Positions 47,611 through 49,614 of a DNA stretch of 49,614 bases are shown one piece after another. The notes beneath the pieces are model-generated. The model was given only the letters and a program-made list of their open reading frames with translations, was not told the origin of the DNA and did no database searches. Made by a program: the position numbers and the translations under genes. The stretch comes from Candidatus Omnitrophota bacterium (GTDB taxonomy: Bacteria > Omnitrophota > Gorgyraeia > Aquiviventales > Aquiviventaceae), in contig JACQRD010000067.1 in the NCBI GenBank assembly GCA_016206675.1, positions 1 to 49,614 of the forward strand. The letters are read 5' to 3'. Position 1 is the stretch's first letter. Every line of letters starts with the position of its first letter.

Positions 47611-48221
47611 GGAGTCCGGGCAGGCCCGAAGCGATCGGCGTCGGGTGTTCGCTGCGGCGGCTCGGCCCGGATCGGAAGCGAGGCGCTCAATTCGGCCGAT
47701 CCTGGAATGCACACGTCATGGCAGGCCAACCATTCGACCTTGGCCTGCAGCGGCAGCGGGTTATCTACGCGCTCCTTCCCTGTGACATGCAGCCGGCTGG
47801 AGAGCAGCACCTCGCCGCGATACCCGCGCGTGTGGATCTCTCCGGGGTCGACAAACTCCTCGGCCGGCGGCCACTCGAGGGGGCCGAAGATCTCTCCGCC
47901 GGCCCGCCGCCACGTCACTTTCGTCGGCATGCCGGCATCACCCGGCTCTTGCGCATAGATGTGCCAGCCGTCCTTGATTGTGAACAGCACGCCGACTCTG
48001 GTATCGCCCGGCAGCTGAACCGAGGCGTGCTCTGTCATCAGCTCAGCCGTCACTGGCTGCTCCTTCGGCGCAGCAAACTGCACATTCGGCCGTTGTTGTT
48101 CCGCCTGGCTGGGTTTCGCTCCGCACCCCAGCATCGCCGTAATCGCCACCGCTCCGATAAAGAGGTGCGCTCTCCGGCCTTTGCTGTCTGCTGTTTGCTG
48201 TCTGCTGTTTGCTAAAGTCAT
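47607..48221 (-). CDS. DsbD-alpha-domain (thiol-disulfide interchange) lipoprotein, N-terminal domain only
   Basis: 204 residues from ATG 48221 (overlaps guaA stop, ATGA). The lipobox AMLGC makes it a lipoprotein. The body matches the DsbD N-terminal domain: FTIKDGWHIYAQEPGDAGMPTKV and VEWLACHDVCIPG, with the CxxxC pair of the ScsB/DsbD subfamily. The membrane and thioredoxin domains of full DsbD are absent, so it may accept electrons from a separate CcdA-like partner not in the window. Residues 4-14 (ANSRQQTADSK) are translated array H12 and form the charged start of the signal peptide. Confidence 0.82.
   Translation of the reverse strand: MTLANSRQQTADSKGRRAHLFIGAVAITAMLGCGAKPSQAEQQRPNVQFAAPKEQPVTAELMTEHASVQLPGDTRVGVLFTIKDGWHIYAQEPGDAGMPTKVTWRRAGGEIFGPLEWPPAEEFVDPGEIHTRGYRGEVLLSSRLHVTGKERVDNPLPLQAKVEWLACHDVCIPGSAELSASLPIRAEPPQRTPDADRFGPARTP
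48181..48213. repeat. Heptamer array H12 (CTGCTGT/TTGCTGT type), inside a signal peptide
   Basis: TTGCTGT and CTGCTGT alternate for about five units with a strict 7-base period. It lies between the guaA stop and the DsbD-like lipobox and is translated in the N-terminal region. The heptamer resembles that of H3. Confidence 0.85.
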
Positions 48222-49614
48222 TCCCACTCAATTGTCGCTGGGGGCTTTGAGGAAATATCGTACACCACACGATTCACGCCTTTGACTTCATTGATGATGC
48301 GATTTGAGATGCGCCCCAGCAGCTCCGGCGGCAGCTTGGCCCAGTCGGCGGTCATCGCGTCCTGGCTGGTGACGGCGCGGATGGCGATGACGTGCTCGTA
48401 GGTGCGCTCATCTCCCATCACCCCCACGGTTTTCACCGGCAGCAGCACCGCGAAGGCCTGCCAGAGCTTGCGGTAGAGGCCGGCGCGGCGGATCTCCTTC
48501 ACGATGCGCTCATCCGCCTCGCGCACCATCCGTAGCCGCTCGGGAGTGACCTCCCCAAGAATGCGCACCGCCATCCCTGGCCCTGGGAACGGATGGCGCA
48601 GCAGGACCTCTTCGGAGAGGCCGAGCAGCCGGCCCAATTCCCTCACTTCATCCTTGAACAGGTCGCGCAGCGGCTCTACGAGCTTCAAGTGCATCCGCTT
48701 GGGCAGCCCGCCGACGTTGTGGTGGGTCTTGATGGTGGCGGAGGGCCCGCCCCAGGCCGAGACGCTTTCGATCACGTCCGGATAGAGCGTGCCTTGGGCC
48801 AGAAACCGCACGCCGGAAATCTTCTTGGCCTCCGCCTCGAAGACGGCGATAAACTCCCGTCCGATGATCTTGCGCTTCTGCTCCGGGTCGGTGACCCCTT
48901 TCAGCCGGCCGAGAAAGCGCGCGGAGGCGTTGACGACCTTGAGGTTGAGATGGAAGTGGCGCCCGAACATGTCCTCCACCTGCCCGCGCTCGCCGCTGCG
49001 CAGCAGGCCGTTGTCCACGAAGAGGCAGGTCAGCTGCCGGCCGATGGCCCGGTGCAGCAGCAGGGCGGCCACCGAGGAGTCGACCCCGCCGCTTAAGCCC
49101 AGCACCACCCGCCCGCGCCCCACCTTCTGCCGGATGCGCGCCTCGGCTTCCTTGATGAAGGAGCGCATCGTCCACTCCCCGCGGCAGCCGCAGATGCGAA
49201 AGAGGAAGTTCTTCAGGATCGCCGTGCCCTGCTCGGTGTGGGCCACCTCGGGATGGAACTGCAGGCCGTAGAGCCGGCGCTTGGGATCGGCCATGGCGGC
49301 CGCTTCGGTATTGTCAGTGCGAGCGCTGACCGCGAAACCCGCAGGCACGCGGGCGACCAAGTCGCCGTGGCTCATCCAGGAGACGAACGACCGCCGCATG
49401 CCGTTGAAGAGGCCATCCGGCTTGCCGACGGTCAACACCGCCTTGCCGTACTCGCGCTTGGGCGAGCGCTCCACCCGCCCGCCGAGCCGGTAGGCCATGG
49501 CCTGCATGCCGTAGCAGATGCCGAGGGTGGGGATGCCCGCCTTGAAGATGTCGCGCGAGGGCAGCGGCGCGTGGGGCTGGTAGACGCTGTTGGGGCCGCC
49601 GGAGAGGATCAACC
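48218..49614 (-). CDS. guaA: GMP synthase (glutamine-hydrolysing), N-terminus cut by window end
   Basis: At least 464 residues are visible of about 515; the first 50 or so lie beyond 49614. The glutamine amidotransferase triad is complete: Cys in LGICYGMQ, His and Glu in LQFHPEVAHT. The ATP pyrophosphatase P-loop is LSGGVDSSVA, and the dimerisation domain ends VVYDISSKPPATIEWE, the standard C-terminus. It converts XMP to GMP. It is the first gene seen in the minus-strand run, and its stop overlaps the DsbD-like start. Confidence 0.97.
   Translation of the reverse strand, partial: LILSGGPNSVYQPHAPLPSRDIFKAGIPTLGICYGMQAMAYRLGGRVERSPKREYGKAVLTVGKPDGLFNGMRRSFVSWMSHGDLVARVPAGFAVSARTDNTEAAAMADPKRRLYGLQFHPEVAHTEQGTAILKNFLFRICGCRGEWTMRSFIKEAEARIRQKVGRGRVVLGLSGGVDSSVAALLLHRAIGRQLTCLFVDNGLLRSGERGQVEDMFGRHFHLNLKVVNASARFLGRLKGVTDPEQKRKIIGREFIAVFEAEAKKISGVRFLAQGTLYPDVIESVSAWGGPSATIKTHHNVGGLPKRMHLKLVEPLRDLFKDEVRELGRLLGLSEEVLLRHPFPGPGMAVRILGEVTPERLRMVREADERIVKEIRRAGLYRKLWQAFAVLLPVKTVGVMGDERTYEHVIAIRAVTSQDAMTADWAKLPPELLGRISNRIINEVKGVNRVVYDISSKPPATIEWE

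Overview
The window is GC-rich bacterial chromosome, almost wholly coding, with short gene gaps and many start/stop overlaps. The organism looks like an uncultivated Gram-negative bacterium: there is a porin-like outer-membrane barrel, lipoproteins, bacterial-type GlyQ/GlyS, RecO, YbeY, Era and DnaE, and two members of the TIGR04073 exosortase-associated family, which I know mainly from PVC-type lineages and Omnitrophota. An Omnitrophota/PVC placement is an inference from gene content only; no rRNA or ribosomal protein is present to test it.

Layout. Positions 1-18.3 kb read on the + strand. They open with a lipid-use cluster: the end of a glycerophosphodiester phosphodiesterase, a cNMP-like/MinD-like/patatin phospholipase, thiolase, 3-hydroxyacyl-CoA dehydrogenase, enoyl-CoA hydratase, a D-2-hydroxyacid dehydrogenase, a large acyl-CoA dehydrogenase, a long-chain acyl-CoA synthetase and a monoacylglycerol-lipase/TPR/metallopeptidase fusion. 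Together these could hydrolyse phospholipids and run a full beta-oxidation turn. PolX, Era, a Nudix hydrolase, YqeY, a ferredoxin, a stand-alone tRNA-binding domain and an alpha/beta hydrolase follow. Positions 18.3-26.3 kb are mostly on the - strand: DUF3108, two TIGR04073 proteins, a CPBP protease, inositol-phosphate synthase, a GH57 enzyme and the porin. Positions 26.3-49.6 kb are one long - strand run: guaA (cut by the window edge), a DsbD-alpha-like lipoprotein, a short pyruvate kinase, a YHS/permease, LOG, dnaE with an intein, an HU/IHF protein, hisS, aspS without its GAD domain, a LysM lipoprotein, phoH, ybeY, recO, glyQ, glyS, ppdK, a sigma-70 factor and tRNA-Arg(CCU).

The most unusual content lies between the genes. 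(1) Three gene junctions (6865-6991, 12692-12821, 14550-14688) each hold a 127-139 nt element with one architecture: a 17-bp outer stem starting on the last base of the upstream stop codon and ending on the downstream ATG, enclosing three hairpins. The inner sequences differ but the pairing is kept, so these look like a family of structured RNAs that bury the next gene's Shine-Dalgarno sequence. (2) About a dozen junctions carry tandem arrays with a 7-bp period. The heptamer differs from array to array; many arrays have a reverse-complement second half, and most sit just upstream of a start codon with no visible Shine-Dalgarno. Several arrays are translated, giving RecO and YbeY near-identical tails, GlyS and the DsbD-like protein extra N-termini, and GlyQ an extra C-terminus. 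(3) A 111-bp palindromic repeat occurs in two full copies and one fragment. (4) A roughly 35-bp palindrome sits inside both ybeY and dnaE, in different reading frames. I regard (1) and (2) as the best candidates for something undescribed.
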